Part shown: positions 25,482 to 34,903 of the stretch, piece by piece | How the letters are laid out: each line of letters starts with the position of its first letter | Position numbering within the stretch: position 1 is the stretch's first letter | NCBI GenBank assembly: GCA_036271795.1 | Contig: DATAZY010000099.1 | Span: forward strand, 1-64,000 | Origin: Galbitalea sp036271795 | Lineage (GTDB): Bacteria; Actinomycetota; Actinomycetes; Actinomycetales; Microbacteriaceae | Direction: 5' to 3' | DNA: 64,000 bases | The notes under the pieces: model-generated | The model's database searches: none | What the model saw: the letters and a program-made list of their open reading frames with translations, nothing else | What the model was told of the DNA's origin: nothing | Program-made: the position numbers and the translations under genes

Positions 25482-26252
25482 GTGGCAAGTACGATCGGCG
25501 AGAGCCAAACCCTTCCATCTGACCTCTTTATGGATATCGACCGCTCCAGCCCGGTACCGCTGTACTTCCAGATCGCCAACCGAATCGAATCCGCGATCGT
25601 CTCCGGGGCATTGCCCCCGGGCGGGCGGCTGGAAAACGAAATCGACCTCGGCGAACGCCTTGGCCTCTCGCGTCCAACCATCCGTCGTGCCATCCAGGAT
25701 CTCGTCGACAAGGGACTACTCGTTCGCCGACGTGGCATTGGGACCCAAGTTGTACAACGCCCCGTGACCCGAAAAGTTGAACTGACGAGCCTGTTCGATG
25801 ATCTGAAGCGCGGCGACAAGCAGCCGCGCACGGATCTCCTTGTTCACGAGGTCGTCGGAGCGGACGATGATCACGCTGAGATCCTGTCTGTTCCTGTGGG
25901 CGCCAAAATTCTGCACATCAAGCGACTGCGTTACGCGAACGGAGTTCCGTTGGCCGTACTGGAGAATTTTTTGGCACCCGAATTCACCGACATCACGGCA
26001 GATGCACTGGGCACCCATGGGCTGTACCAGTTGATGCGAGGACGTGGCACAACCATGAGCGTCGCGCAGCAGCGGATCGGTGCGCGCGAGTCCTCCATCG
26101 AAGAGAGCAGGCTTCTTGAGATCAAGAGCCACGGTCCGGTGCTGACAATGGATCGCACCGCATACAACAACGCGGGCGCCGCCGTGGAGTTTGGCCACCA
26201 CTGTTACCGGCCCGATCTCTACTCGTTCGAGATCACTCTCGTTGGCAACTGA
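25482..26252 (+). CDS. GntR/HutC-family regulator with UTRA domain, probable inositol-regulon repressor
   Basis: The 256-residue protein starts at GTG 25482, six bases after AGGAG. The N-terminal winged helix is PLYFQIANRIESAIVSGALPPGGRLENEIDLGERLGLSRPTIRRAIQDLV and the C-terminal UTRA domain (residues about 105-250) binds a small effector. It is divergent from the transporter and sits in the middle of the inositol genes. It is the only transcription factor in the 21-42 kb island, and the TGT-N4-ACA dyads before the other units are therefore assigned to it by inference, in the same way as C. glutamicum IolR, also a GntR protein. Confidence 0.85.
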   Translation: MASTIGESQTLPSDLFMDIDRSSPVPLYFQIANRIESAIVSGALPPGGRLENEIDLGERLGLSRPTIRRAIQDLVDKGLLVRRRGIGTQVVQRPVTRKVELTSLFDDLKRGDKQPRTDLLVHEVVGADDDHAEILSVPVGAKILHIKRLRYANGVPLAVLENFLAPEFTDITADALGTHGLYQLMRGRGTTMSVAQQRIGARESSIEESRLLEIKSHGPVLTMDRTAYNNAGAAVEFGHHCYRPDLYSFEITLVGN

Positions 26253-26293
26253 CCACGCATAGACCCTCACGGCGGAGATTCTCGATCGCGGGG

Positions 26294-27403
26294 TTATACA
26301 ACCGGAAGAAGGATGTCCCGAACCAACGCGTCGAGCTTTGCATCCGCATCGAGGAACTGGCGCAGCGTTACCCGCGTCGCACCAAAAGTGTCGAAGTCGG
26401 CGACAGTCATACCCTCGACTTCGTAGGCCTTTCTGAACTCCGGGGACTTGTCGAGAAGGGTCTGGATGATCCTCTCATCGATAGGAATATCGATCCGGTT
26501 TTCCACTGGCAACAGGTTTTCATTGATTCGAAGCTGCCAGTCGAACGGTGGCGATACGACCAGGTCACCGCCAAGCAATTCAGACCATTGCAGCGCGTTT
26601 CGGAACGCTGCAGCGAGGACGCGGGAACGATAGTCGCGTTCCCGGAACAATTGATACGCCTTTTTCAATGTGGCGACGCCGGCCCACTCGTAGTAGCCCG
26701 GATCGATTAAGATTCTGGACCGCTCCGCGGAGACCTTTAGCCAGTCATCCAGGCGACCTCCCATGATCGTTACGACCGACCCAAACTCACGGTCAGGATG
26801 TCCGGCCTGTGCACGCCGATTGAGGCCGCGCTCGATCGCGTCCGCGGCTGCGAGCGCCTGCGACACGGTGAACGAGACAGTGACGTTCACACTGACGCCT
26901 TGGAAAGTTGCTTCTTCGATCGCTCGGATCCCCACCGAGGTTGCCGGGATCTTCACGATGATATTGCGGGCCAGCTGCGAGAAGCGCACTGCCTGCTCGA
27001 CGATCGCGTCCGCATTCCGGTGCAGGCGCGGATCAGTCTGAATTGAGAGCCGCCCGTTGCGACCGCCGCTGGCGTCGAAGGCCGGCTCGAGCAGACGTGC
27101 CGCTTCGACCGACAAGGCTTCCACTGCCTTCCACCCGATCTCTGCTTCGCCGGACGCCGGGTACTCCTCAGCGATGCCTTGAATGCGAGGGCGCCACCGA
27201 TCTAGATGTTCGGTTATGGCGGTGAGGGCGATGACCGGATTGCACGTCGCACCAACCGCTCCGAACTCGATCGACTGTCGAAGCTCGTCGGGGTCCGCCG
27301 AATCGTTCCACAGTGCGGTCGGGGTCGTTTCAGATGCAAGCTGCAGGGGCAACAATGCTTCCAAGCCGCCGGCACTGCGAGCGGTCCCACTGACAAGCGA
27401 CAT
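26294..27403 (-). CDS. Transaldolase-family protein in the inositol cluster
   Basis: The 369-residue protein has the transaldolase pattern: an N-terminal substrate loop GAVGATCNPVIAL, the Schiff-base Lys151 in NIIVKIPATSVG, and VSVNVTVSFTVSQALAAADAIERGL. It lies at the 3' end of the iol cluster but has its own regulon dyad, 22 bp before the start. It could split or transfer the three-carbon unit from 2-deoxy-5-keto-gluconate-6-phosphate, or act in the pentose phosphate route during growth on inositol. The role is inferred only from context. Confidence 0.85.
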   Translation of the reverse strand: MSLVSGTARSAGGLEALLPLQLASETTPTALWNDSADPDELRQSIEFGAVGATCNPVIALTAITEHLDRWRPRIQGIAEEYPASGEAEIGWKAVEALSVEAARLLEPAFDASGGRNGRLSIQTDPRLHRNADAIVEQAVRFSQLARNIIVKIPATSVGIRAIEEATFQGVSVNVTVSFTVSQALAAADAIERGLNRRAQAGHPDREFGSVVTIMGGRLDDWLKVSAERSRILIDPGYYEWAGVATLKKAYQLFRERDYRSRVLAAAFRNALQWSELLGGDLVVSPPFDWQLRINENLLPVENRIDIPIDERIIQTLLDKSPEFRKAYEVEGMTVADFDTFGATRVTLRQFLDADAKLDALVRDILLPVV

Positions 27404-27424
27404 TGCTAATCCCTTTCACATAAG

Positions 27425-27438
27425 AATGTTCTGACATT
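27425..27438. promoter_or_regulatory. Inositol-regulon operator before the transaldolase gene
   Basis: AATGT-TCTG-ACATT is a perfect dyad, and it extends to 7-bp arms AGAATGT/ACATTCT (27423-27440). It lies 22 bp upstream of the transaldolase ATG and is the most symmetrical copy in the island. Confidence 0.7.
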
Positions 27439-27467
27439 CTAACGTGAGCGGGCCTGGATGTACAGGT

Positions 27468-28340
27468 TTAGCTACCCGCGCACAAGGCGAGAATGTCCTC
27501 GAGTTGTTGCCGCGACGTTTCGTCTGCTGTTTCGTCTTCTGCAAAGACGTTCGACACGATGATCGCGTCGTCGCGTTCGAGGAAACCGCTCGAGCGGAGG
27601 ACGCCGAATAACTCCCGCCAGGCCACGTCGCCGTCGCCGATCTTTAGGTGCTGGTGTACTCGCACGGCATTGCCGGGAGGGTTGGTGATGTAGCGAAGCT
27701 GGTGCGATCGTCGGTGATCGAAGGTGTCTGCCACGTAAACAGAACCGAGCCGGCTGCCCAGTTCGGGGATCAACGTATCGGCCCGATCCCCGTAATGGAA
27801 GGTGTGCGATGCGACGTAAACAAAACCGATGCTGGGCGAGTTCAATCCCCGGAGGACTCGCCAGGCCTCCAATCCGTCCTCGACGAAATCGTCTGGGTGG
27901 GGATCGAAGTTGACTGTTAGGCCCTCCTGTTCAATGAGAGGAAGCAACTCCTCCATCGATCGATAGAAACTAGCTTCGGATTCTTCGGCACGCTCGGGCC
28001 TGCCGCTGAACTCGGAATTGATGACGTGCACGTCTAGCTCCACCGCCAGCTGAATGATCCGCTTCCAGTTCGCGACCGCGACACGTCGAGGGCCCTCGTC
28101 CGGCGATGAGATGCGCTGGACAGGCAGCAACGATGAAATGCCGACTCCAGCGTCGATAACCGCCTTCCTCAGCCGTCGGACAAGATCGTCATCGGCGCGG
28201 GGGTAGCGAAAGAACGGGGTGAAATCGACGTGCGGTGTCAGCTGGAGGTGGCTATAGCCAAGGCGCGCCGCGACGTCCGGGAACTCGAGCAGCGAATTCG
28301 TGGCGTGGTAGGGGGTCGGATCAAGCGCGATCTTCACCAT
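27468..28340 (-). CDS. iolH: IolH-like sugar phosphate isomerase/epimerase
   Basis: This 290-residue xylose-isomerase-like TIM barrel has metal-ligand candidates in NSEFSGRPER and NFDPHPDDF, and HYGDRAD and HQHLKIGDGDVAW near the C-terminus. It matches IolH, a conserved member of inositol clusters whose exact reaction is not settled. It lies 27 bp after iolG in the same operon. Confidence 0.78.
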   Translation of the reverse strand: MVKIALDPTPYHATNSLLEFPDVAARLGYSHLQLTPHVDFTPFFRYPRADDDLVRRLRKAVIDAGVGISSLLPVQRISSPDEGPRRVAVANWKRIIQLAVELDVHVINSEFSGRPERAEESEASFYRSMEELLPLIEQEGLTVNFDPHPDDFVEDGLEAWRVLRGLNSPSIGFVYVASHTFHYGDRADTLIPELGSRLGSVYVADTFDHRRSHQLRYITNPPGNAVRVHQHLKIGDGDVAWRELFGVLRSSGFLERDDAIIVSNVFAEDETADETSRQQLEDILALCAGS

Positions 28341-28367
28341 CGAAATCTCCTCATTGAATTGTGAACG

Positions 28368-29411
28368 CTAGACGGCAACCGGCACCTCGTCGGTCGCATA
28401 GAACGCCGGAATCGCCGGCAAACCGAGCTCGACGGGGCCCGACGTTGTGAGTGCTTTTACTCCAGCGGCGCAGGCCACAGCGACTTTGTACCCGTCCCAA
28501 GCGGACGGTCCCCCGATCCTGCCTGCACGTGCCGCGTCCACCCAGTCCTGCACCTCGATGTCGTAGGCCTCCTTGAACCGGGTCGTGAAACTCTGGTGCT
28601 CGTCGATTTGGAATTTGCCGTCCTGCCACAGTTGCAAGCCGGACGGTTGCCCGATTCGAGCAATCCCTTTTTCGAACACCGCTTCCGTGGCGACTTGGTA
28701 TCCGAACTGGACGCTGACATTCATTTCGACATCGACGAGCACACCGTTGTCCAAGTGCATGAGAACCAGGATCGGCTCCTGCAGATGTTCCGGGCTGAGC
28801 GAGTTTCTACGTGCATATTGCACCTCAACAGACTCGATCGTGGCACCAGCGAGCCAGGGAACGACATCGAACTCGTGCACGACGGAGTCGTTGATCAGCA
28901 TCTCCTGCGTATAGCTGTTGGGGACGACTCCGTTGCGGTGTACCCCGCGCAACATCAGGAGATCCCCGGCAGAGCCTTGACTGATGAGTTTTCGGAGTTC
29001 CCGATACTGGGGGTCGAAACGGCGCATGAAGCCCACTTGAATGAGTTGCTTTCCGCCGCGCTGCTCGGCCTCGATAATACGCCAAGAGGATTCTGGGTCC
29101 TGGGTGAGTGGCTTCTCGCAAAGTATTGGCAGGCCGGCCGCGAGAGCCGGCAGGAGGACAGGCTCATGGAACTGGCCGGGTGTTGCGATAAGCACTGCAT
29201 CCACAGCGTCCGCATCCAGCGCGTCCTCGATACGGGTGAATGTTTGGGAGCCAGGCGCCAGAGCGGCGGCGGCTTTCGAACGCCCTGCGTCGGGCTCGAT
29301 GATAGCCGCGACTATGGCGCCCTGGGTGGCGTTGGTGATGCGGGCGACGTGGTCGGCGCCCATCATTCCCGCGCCGACTACGCCTACCCGGAGGTCAGAG
29401 GTCTTGCTCAT
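28368..29411 (-). CDS. iolG: myo-Inositol 2-dehydrogenase (Gfo/Idh/MocA family)
   Basis: The 347-residue enzyme has the NAD(P) motif GVVGAGMMGADH, the CEKP motif with catalytic Lys100, and Asp175 and His179 in NDSVVHEFD, the Lys-Asp-His triad of IolG. It oxidises myo-inositol to 2-keto-myo-inositol, the first step of the pathway. It is the only Gfo/Idh protein in the cluster, so scyllo-inositol-specific enzymes are absent here. Confidence 0.87.
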   Translation of the reverse strand: MSKTSDLRVGVVGAGMMGADHVARITNATQGAIVAAIIEPDAGRSKAAAALAPGSQTFTRIEDALDADAVDAVLIATPGQFHEPVLLPALAAGLPILCEKPLTQDPESSWRIIEAEQRGGKQLIQVGFMRRFDPQYRELRKLISQGSAGDLLMLRGVHRNGVVPNSYTQEMLINDSVVHEFDVVPWLAGATIESVEVQYARRNSLSPEHLQEPILVLMHLDNGVLVDVEMNVSVQFGYQVATEAVFEKGIARIGQPSGLQLWQDGKFQIDEHQSFTTRFKEAYDIEVQDWVDAARAGRIGGPSAWDGYKVAVACAAGVKALTTSGPVELGLPAIPAFYATDEVPVAV

Positions 29412-29451
29412 TTGTGGATTCTTTCCAGTCGAATTGTGAGAGACGGTTGGG

Positions 29452-30396
29452 TTAGACGGTGCGCGCGAGATGCGTGCAGCCGAGCATGTAGGTGCGCGTT
29501 CGGCGGGCTATCCCGAGTGGCTTGTCGATATCGACGCCTGGCATGTCCTGCTCAACGATTGCGAAGATTTGTGGGTCGATAGCAGCGACCGCCTCGATGA
29601 TCGGCGCCAGGTCTGGCTCCCCGGCGGGCGGCTCAACCATTACGTCGATCGCGGCGTCGGCGAAGGCGATGTCGTTCTTGAGCACCTCAAAGCGCAAGCC
29701 GGGGTCGATCTGCTTAAGGTGAAGGTACCCGATGCGCGTCGGATGCTTCTGGATCAGGCCGACGTTGTCACCGCCGTAGTACGCGAAGTGCCCAGTGTCG
29801 AGGCAGAGATTTAGATACTTGGGGTCGGTCAGCTCCAGGAGATGTTCGACTTCACGGGTGGTACCGACATGGCTGTCGGCGTGGGAATGGAACTGCTGGT
29901 GCACGCCATACTCCTCGAGCAGCGCCTTGCCGAGCCGATCGTGGCCAACGGCAAGGCTGTCCCATTGCGCCTCCGTGAGGGTGCGCGTCTCGAGCGTTTC
30001 GCCAGTCGCGTCCGACCGCCACAGGTCGGGAATTACGACGATGTGCTCAGCGCCAAGGGCCTGCGTCAACCCTGCGACCTGGACCGCCTGATCCCAGGCG
30101 CGCTGCCACTGGTCGGCGCCCTTGTGAAATCCGGTAAAGACCGTGCCCCCGGAGAGCTCAAGGTCTCGCTTGCCCAGTTCGTCCTGCAGCCGGTTCGGAT
30201 CGGTCGGCAGATAACCGTACGGCCCGAGCTCGATCCAGTGGTATCCAGCGACCTGCACCTCGTCGAGGAATCGCTGCCAGGGGATTTGACGAGGATGATC
30301 GGGGAACCATACTCCCCATGAGTCGGGTGCGGTGCCGATTCGCAAGCCTTTGCTGGCGGTTTCGGTGGACGTTTCGGTGACGGCTACGCCGGTCAT
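29452..30396 (-). CDS. iolE: 2-Keto-myo-inositol dehydratase
   Basis: The 314-residue TIM-barrel protein begins at 30396 after a GAAGGAAAA sequence. It shows IGTAPDSWGVWFPDHPRQIPW, HSHADSHVGTTREVEHLL and NLCLDTGHFAYYGGDN, segments that carry the metal ligands of IolE. It removes water from 2-keto-myo-inositol to give the trihydroxycyclohexanedione that IolD hydrolyses. Confidence 0.87.
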   Translation of the reverse strand: MTGVAVTETSTETASKGLRIGTAPDSWGVWFPDHPRQIPWQRFLDEVQVAGYHWIELGPYGYLPTDPNRLQDELGKRDLELSGGTVFTGFHKGADQWQRAWDQAVQVAGLTQALGAEHIVVIPDLWRSDATGETLETRTLTEAQWDSLAVGHDRLGKALLEEYGVHQQFHSHADSHVGTTREVEHLLELTDPKYLNLCLDTGHFAYYGGDNVGLIQKHPTRIGYLHLKQIDPGLRFEVLKNDIAFADAAIDVMVEPPAGEPDLAPIIEAVAAIDPQIFAIVEQDMPGVDIDKPLGIARRTRTYMLGCTHLARTV

Positions 30397-30443
30397 TGGT
30401 TTTCCTTCGAGAGTGAGTGAGTGAGGAGTGGGTCCTTGCGGGT

Positions 30444-32354
30444 TCAGCCCAGCAGCGGCCTTTGTTTCTTCTGCAGCTCGTCGTACTCGGCCCGGGCGGC
30501 CTGAGTGCTCGCGAGTGCCGAGACGGCCGCGACCGGAACGTCCCACCAGCCATCCCCATCCGGCGCATAGACAAAGGGGTCGGAGTTGACGTGGATCAGG
30601 GTGGATTTGGCGCTTGCCTTCGCCGTGCGCACGGCGTCGAACAGCTGAGGGATCGATTCCGCGCCGGGCGGGATCTCGATCACGTCGATTCCGTAGCTGC
30701 GCGCATTGGCTGCGAGATCGACGGGCAGGAATTCGCCGGACTCAAAGTTTCGAGCCTCGGCGTCGAGGTATCGGTAGCGGGTGCCGTATCGTTCGGAACC
30801 AACGCTCTCAGAGAGGTGACCAATCGACGCGTATCCGTGATTCTCGATGAGGACGACGATGATCTTGATGCCTTCCGCCACTGCGGTCGCGAGCTCGGAA
30901 TGCAGCATGAGATAGGAGCCATCTCCCACCATCACGATGACGTCCCGATCGTCGTCCAGCGCGTCGAACCCGCGCTTGACACCCAGCCCGCCGGCGATCT
31001 CGTAACCCATCGTGGAGAACGCATACTCGACGTGGTAGCCGAGCGCGTCACGCACGCGCCAGAGTTTGTGCAGGTCGCCGGGCAGCGATCCGGCCGCCTG
31101 CACCACGACATCTCGGGGATCCGATGCTGCTTGCACGGCACCGATAATCTCCGGCTGGCCGGGGAGCTCCGCCCCGGTACGCTCAAGGGACTTATCCACC
31201 GCTGTATCCCATGAGTGTTTCTCGCGGCCAATCCGTTTCGCGTACTCGCCCTCCACCTGAAAACGCTCTAACTCGACTCTCAACGCGTCGAGCGCCTCGC
31301 GCGCGTCGGCGATGACCGGCAGTTGGGAGCCGTGCTTGTAAGCGTCGAACGATGCAACGTTGATGTTGATGAAGACGACGTTAGGATTCTGGAAAGCGGT
31401 CCGGCTCGCGGTCGTAAAATCGCTGTACCTGGTGCCGATTCCGATGACCACATCTGCTGCGGCCGCGATCCTGTTGGCGGCCAGTGAGCCGGTCGCGCCC
31501 ACACCGCCGAGATATTGGGGGTGGTCCCAGTGCAGCGACCCGCCCCCGGCCTGGCTCGTTCCAACGGGAATCCCCGTTGCCTCCACAAGGCTGCGCAGCG
31601 AATCCTCCGCACCCGCATAGATAACTCCCCCGCCAGCGACGATAAAGGGTGCCTTCGAGGCCCGGATCGCTTCGACCGCTCGTCGCAGTGCGCCGCGTTC
31701 AGGCAGCGGACGACGCACGTACCATTCGCGGTCGGCCAGGAACTCCTCCGGAACATCGAGCGCCTCGGCTTGCACGTCCTCGGGCAGTGCGATGGTGACA
31801 GCGCCCGTCTCGGCGGGGTCGAGCAAGACGCGAATTGCGGCGAGCGCGGTGGAGTACAGCTGCTCGGGCCGGTCTACGCGATCGAAGAATCGGGACAACG
31901 GACGGAACGCGTCCGTGACCTGGAGCGACGTGTCGTGGGGATGTTCGAGTTGCTGAAGAACCGGGTCACTAACCCTAGTTGCAAAGGTGTCAGACGGAAG
32001 AAGAAGCGCCGGCAACCTGTTGGCTGTGGCCAGGGCTGCGCCAGTAAGCAGGTTCGCGGCACCGGGCCCGACAGATGCGGTGCTTGCCAGCGTTGCTCGC
32101 CGACGGTGCGCTCTCGCGAATCCGACGGACTGGTGCACCATGGCCTGCTCGTTTCGGGCCTGATGGTAGGGCAACAATAACGGGTCCTGCTCGTTCAGCT
32201 GTTTGAGCGCCTGCCCTACTCCGGCGACATTGCCGTGACCGAAAATCCCGAGTACCGCCGGGATGGTTCGTTCGCGCGTGTCACCGTCGACAGTCCATTG
32301 ATGGCTCAGGAATTCGACCAGGGCCTGGCCGACCGTCATGCGTCGTGAGTTCAT
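30444..32354 (-). CDS. iolD: 3D-(3,5/4)-trihydroxycyclohexane-1,2-dione hydrolase
   Basis: The 636-residue ThDP enzyme has the catalytic-region IFGHGNVAGVGQAL and the Glu-containing YHQARNEQAMVH, and the ThDP-Mg motif GDGSYLMLHSELATA continuing to IENHGYASIG. It opens the cyclitol ring to 5-deoxy-glucuronate. It overlaps iolB by 4 bp (ATGA). Confidence 0.92.
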   Translation of the reverse strand: MNSRRMTVGQALVEFLSHQWTVDGDTRERTIPAVLGIFGHGNVAGVGQALKQLNEQDPLLLPYHQARNEQAMVHQSVGFARAHRRRATLASTASVGPGAANLLTGAALATANRLPALLLPSDTFATRVSDPVLQQLEHPHDTSLQVTDAFRPLSRFFDRVDRPEQLYSTALAAIRVLLDPAETGAVTIALPEDVQAEALDVPEEFLADREWYVRRPLPERGALRRAVEAIRASKAPFIVAGGGVIYAGAEDSLRSLVEATGIPVGTSQAGGGSLHWDHPQYLGGVGATGSLAANRIAAAADVVIGIGTRYSDFTTASRTAFQNPNVVFININVASFDAYKHGSQLPVIADAREALDALRVELERFQVEGEYAKRIGREKHSWDTAVDKSLERTGAELPGQPEIIGAVQAASDPRDVVVQAAGSLPGDLHKLWRVRDALGYHVEYAFSTMGYEIAGGLGVKRGFDALDDDRDVIVMVGDGSYLMLHSELATAVAEGIKIIVVLIENHGYASIGHLSESVGSERYGTRYRYLDAEARNFESGEFLPVDLAANARSYGIDVIEIPPGAESIPQLFDAVRTAKASAKSTLIHVNSDPFVYAPDGDGWWDVPVAAVSALASTQAARAEYDELQKKQRPLLG

Positions 32355-33253
32355 GCGTTCACTCCTGACGAGGTAGGAAGGAAAGGGAGGCGTTCGTCAG
32401 GCTGTTGGCTGTCCCATTGGCTGCGAATCCACGCTTGGGCGGGGTCATCGGCTACCTGCCACACCCGCTCGGGGTCGGAGCCGGCCATGACGTTGAGGTA
32501 GTAGAGGTCGTATTCGGGCGCTGCGGAGGCGGGTCCGTGATAGCCGAACGGCACGAGAGCGATATCGCCAGTGCGAACGAGCGCGTTGGTGTCGATCTCA
32601 CCAGCGTCGGAAGAATAGGTGGCAAATGTGCCAAAGGGCTTAGCTACGTTCGGCGCAGTCGTTCCACGAGCAGCAGCTACTTCGAAGTAGTAGATCTCCT
32701 CGAGGCGGGACTCGTGCCCGGGGCGGCGTTCGTCGTGCTTGTGCGCGGGGTGGGAGGACCAGTTCCCGCTGGGCGTGATCACTTCACACACGATGAACGA
32801 TCCTGCATCGAGGATAGCCGGGGTGCCGAAGTTGTGCACCTGGCGGGTGTCGCGACCTGCACCCCGAATCTCAACGGGAACGTCCTCGCGGGCAATGTAT
32901 CGACTGGGTTTCTGCTGGGTGGTCGGAGCTTCTGCTACGGCGACGCGACCAAGGCCGTGAAGGGAGAGTGTACGTCTGGTGCCGACATAGACGACGTCGG
33001 TTGGGCCGTCGAAGACCGATCTGCGTCCGCGCAGCGTGGTTGTCGTGTCGTCGTGGTCGATCCAGAACGCGCCGGACAGAGGGATCACGAGTCGTTCGAC
33101 GTCCCCGGCGGGCAGCGATATTGTCCCGCCATCCAGCGACGCAATCCGAATACCGGCGTGGGTCCATCCGGCGATCGATCGGTCGACGACGGACTCCCAT
33201 CCCCCGCGGGTCAGTGTGCCGCGCGGGAAATACCATTCGTTCCGCACTGCCAT
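32351..33253 (-). CDS. iolB: 5-Deoxy-glucuronate isomerase
   Basis: The 300-residue bicupin has the metal-binding segment WSSHPAHKHDE and LEEIYYFEVAAARG, with the C-terminal LVPFGYHGPASAAPEYDLYYLNVMAG. It isomerises 5-deoxy-glucuronate to 2-deoxy-5-keto-gluconate. The ATG at 33253 is chosen because the sequence MAVRNEWYFPRGTL matches the family start and is preceded by AAGGGAT. Confidence 0.92.
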   Translation of the reverse strand: MAVRNEWYFPRGTLTRGGWESVVDRSIAGWTHAGIRIASLDGGTISLPAGDVERLVIPLSGAFWIDHDDTTTTLRGRRSVFDGPTDVVYVGTRRTLSLHGLGRVAVAEAPTTQQKPSRYIAREDVPVEIRGAGRDTRQVHNFGTPAILDAGSFIVCEVITPSGNWSSHPAHKHDERRPGHESRLEEIYYFEVAAARGTTAPNVAKPFGTFATYSSDAGEIDTNALVRTGDIALVPFGYHGPASAAPEYDLYYLNVMAGSDPERVWQVADDPAQAWIRSQWDSQQPDERLPFLPTSSGVNA

Positions 33254-33291
33254 AGTGCTTACGATCCCTTTCTCTGACGCTGTCTTGGGGT

Positions 33292-34833
33292 TTAGTTGTT
33301 CTCTGGGAAGCCCAGGTTGATACCGCGGTGCGACGGGTCCAGCCAACGTGACGTGATCGCTTTCTGCTGGGTGAAGAATTTCACCCCTTCCGCGCCGTGA
33401 GCTTTGGTGTCGCCGAACAGGGATTCCTTCCATCCGCCGAACGAGAACGTGGCGACGGGCACGGGGATCGGTACGTTGATCCCAATCATGCCCACTCGGA
33501 TCTGCTTCTGGAACCGCCTGGCCGCGCCGCCATCGTTGGTGAAAATCGCCGTGCCGTTTCCGAAGGCCCCGGCGTTGATGAGTGCTACGCCCTCTTCGAA
33601 GGTATTTACCCGCACGACCGCCAACACTGGGCCGAAGATCTCTTCGGTGTAGGCGCGAGACGTTGTCGGGACATTGTCCAGCAGGGTCGGGCCGAGCCAG
33701 AATCCGTTCGCATCACCGTCGATGTCGACACCGCGTCCATCCACGACGACGTCCGCTCCGTCCGCAGCGGCAATGTCGATGTATGAAGCCACCTTGTCAC
33801 GGTGCTGTTCCGTGATGAGAGGGCCCATGTCACATTCACGGCGACCGTCGCCGATCTTCAAGGTCGCCATCCGCTCAGTGATTTTCTTGATGAGCTCGTC
33901 GGCAACCGGTTCAACCGCGACGACAACACTGATGGCCATGCATCGTTCTCCGGCGGAACCGAAGCCAGCGTTGATGGCAGAATCGGCGGTCAGGTCGAGA
34001 TCGGCGTCCGGGAGGACGAGCATGTGGTTCTTTGCACCACCGAGGGCCTGCACGCGCTTGCCGTGCGCGGTCCCTGTCTCGTATACATACTTGGCGATCG
34101 GAGTGGAACCGACAAAGGAAACAGACGCGACGTCAGGGTGGGTAAGGAGGCCGTCCACGGCTTCCTTGTCACCGTTCAGAACGGTGAAGACACCGTCTGG
34201 CAGGCCGGCTTCTTTCCAGAGCTGGGCAAGCCAGATCGCCGCGGACGGATCCTTTTCACTGGGCTTGAGAACAACGGCATTGCCGGCAGCGATGGCAATG
34301 GGGAAGAACCAGGAGGGCACCATGGCCGGAAAGTTGAACGGGCTGATTATCGCGACGACGCCGAGCGGCTGCTTGGTGGAATAAACGTCGACCCCGGTCG
34401 AAACCTGCTCGGAGAATTCGCCCTTGAGGTGGTGCGCGAGCCCGGTCGCGAACTCGACAACCTCCTGGCCCCGACTGATTTCGCCGAGAGCGTCGGACAG
34501 CACCTTGCCATGTTCGCTCGTGATGATTTCGGCAAGTTCGCCCTTGCGGGCATCGAGGAGTTCGCGAAACTTGAACATGATCGTCTGACGACGCGCGAGG
34601 GACAGGTCAGACCATTCCTCGAATGCTTCTTTCGCCCCCGCCACTGCCGCATCGATTTCGGCCTTGTTGGCGAGAGCAACTCGCTTCGTCACAATGCCAA
34701 GCGCAGGGTCGTAAACCAGCGCGGTCCGACCACTCGTCGACGGATACTCGGCTCCGCTGATCCAGTGCGGAACGACAGGCAGGTCTTCGTCCGAGAGGGT
34801 GCCCGCAGGTTGCTCGGTGGTATTCGTGCTCAT
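33292..34833 (-). CDS. iolA: CoA-acylating methylmalonate/malonate semialdehyde dehydrogenase
   Basis: This 513-residue aldehyde dehydrogenase has the cofactor region SPFNFPAMVPSWFFPIAIAAGN and catalytic Cys298 in GSAGERCMAIS, typical of MmsA/IolA, which lack the usual catalytic Glu. It converts malonate semialdehyde to acetyl-CoA and CO2, the last step of the inositol route. Standalone mmsA genes occur in valine catabolism, but the position between aldolase and iolB argues for iolA. Confidence 0.92.
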   Translation of the reverse strand: MSTNTTEQPAGTLSDEDLPVVPHWISGAEYPSTSGRTALVYDPALGIVTKRVALANKAEIDAAVAGAKEAFEEWSDLSLARRQTIMFKFRELLDARKGELAEIITSEHGKVLSDALGEISRGQEVVEFATGLAHHLKGEFSEQVSTGVDVYSTKQPLGVVAIISPFNFPAMVPSWFFPIAIAAGNAVVLKPSEKDPSAAIWLAQLWKEAGLPDGVFTVLNGDKEAVDGLLTHPDVASVSFVGSTPIAKYVYETGTAHGKRVQALGGAKNHMLVLPDADLDLTADSAINAGFGSAGERCMAISVVVAVEPVADELIKKITERMATLKIGDGRRECDMGPLITEQHRDKVASYIDIAAADGADVVVDGRGVDIDGDANGFWLGPTLLDNVPTTSRAYTEEIFGPVLAVVRVNTFEEGVALINAGAFGNGTAIFTNDGGAARRFQKQIRVGMIGINVPIPVPVATFSFGGWKESLFGDTKAHGAEGVKFFTQQKAITSRWLDPSHRGINLGFPENN

Positions 34834-34903
34834 GATCGTTCCTTATGTTGTGGTGACAAGTGACGCGCTGACGGTTGCGATGGGTGCGGCGAGAAAAGTG
34901 AAA

